Assembly (NCBI GenBank): GCA_020002185.1
Contig: CM034541.1
Coordinates: 32,859,852 to 32,923,851 of the forward strand
Origin: Paraescarpia echinospica
Taxonomy: Eukaryota; Annelida; Polychaeta; Sabellida; Siboglinidae
Direction of reading: 5' to 3'
Length of the DNA: 64,000 nucleotides
Shown: piece by piece, positions 63,697 through 64,000 of the stretch
Position numbering within the stretch: the stretch's first letter is position 1
Layout of the letters: the number at the start of each line of letters is the position of its first letter
The notes under the pieces: generated by a model
What the model saw: only the letters and a program-made list of their open reading frames with translations
Database searches by the model: none
Told to the model about the DNA's origin: nothing
Translations under genes and position numbers: made by a program

Positions 63697-64000
63697 GACA
63701 GAAATAGGCCTGTAATTATTAATTAATGATGTATCGCCATTTTTAAAAACAGGAACTATATCAGCTATTTTTAGTTGATCAGGAACATATCCTTGATCAA
63801 ATGATAAATTTACAATGTAACTTAAAGGATCAAGTAGGTTGGAGAAGGCCTGTTTGACAATAATAGGTTTTATGCCATCCCATCCAGGACTAGTTTTTAA
63901 AATTCTTAATAATTCCCTTTATCTCATCTGGTGTGGTTGGCGACAAATACATTGAATTTTTATAGACTCCTTGGAGGTAGTCATCAGGTCTCTCTGATAT

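Larger units (their letters stand above)
61958..64000 (-). mobile_element. LINE (CR1/Jockey-like) running off the right edge
   Basis: On the - strand: (from 63890) SPGWDGIKP, FKNGDTSLINNYRPISVLP; RT core [56 protein letters not shown], catalytic FADDTSIFI, LSLNIQKTHTV, IKFLGLLINNTLNW, YCNVVWGRAP, and the tail HKYNTRQ, GPKIWNT. The frame closes at 62404. The 3' UTR holds a 57-bp-type array, and the element ends in an AATAAAG(ATT)n tail at about 61985-61960. A one-base frameshift near 63895 separates this from the upstream PTTPDEIKGII segment, so the copy is not fully intact. Confidence 0.9.

Overview
The window is animal nuclear DNA: AT-rich, with genes split by GT-AG introns, many non-LTR retrotransposon remains, tRNA-derived SINEs, MITEs and long microsatellites. 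A ciliary dynein assembly factor and a neuropeptide-amidating enzyme point to an invertebrate metazoan with motile cilia. The stand-alone PHM (not fused to the lyase PAL) and the type of LINEs would suit a marine invertebrate. I cannot fix the phylum from sequence alone.

Host genes. (1) The last two coding exons of DNAAF4 (DYX1C1) lie on the + strand at 3053-3158 and 4349-4455. The rest of that gene is upstream of the window. (2) A complete peptidylglycine alpha-hydroxylating monooxygenase (PHM) gene lies on the - strand. It has eleven coding exons between 26978 and 10393, joined here by splice phase into a 401-residue secreted enzyme with all copper ligands present. DNAAF4 and PHM converge tail to tail. 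A possible non-coding leader exon of PHM ends at 33756. (3) The last coding exon of an unidentified - strand gene, with an extremely acidic C-terminus, lies at 61198-61381. I see no functional link between the three genes.

Mobile DNA. The PHM introns hold SINE copies, a 0.73-kb TTAA-flanked MITE, a 71-bp tandem array and a 95-bp (CA)n tract. From about 36.5 kb on, the sequence is mostly transposon-derived: a 5'-truncated L2/CR1-type LINE (36553-37918, -); a 4.8-kb element with about 540-bp terminal inverted repeats enclosing a frameshifted gene of an uncharacterised metazoan family (41907-46699); a decayed RTE-like LINE with endonuclease and RT parts (about 46985-50060, +); a LINE C-terminal remnant (50140-50815, +); and a LINE running off the right edge (about 61958-64000, -). 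A GC-rich repeat family occupies 52950-55200.

Tandem repeats. A 1.7-kb, 20-bp-monomer minisatellite (31180-32870) gives long but spurious open frames. It carries a higher-order pattern marked by 15-bp monomers. Smaller arrays have 19-, 43-, 57- and 71-bp units.

The most unusual object is the long-TIR element at 41907-46699. The best-supported gene result is the reconstructed PHM, which lacks exactly one disulfide pair of the vertebrate enzyme.
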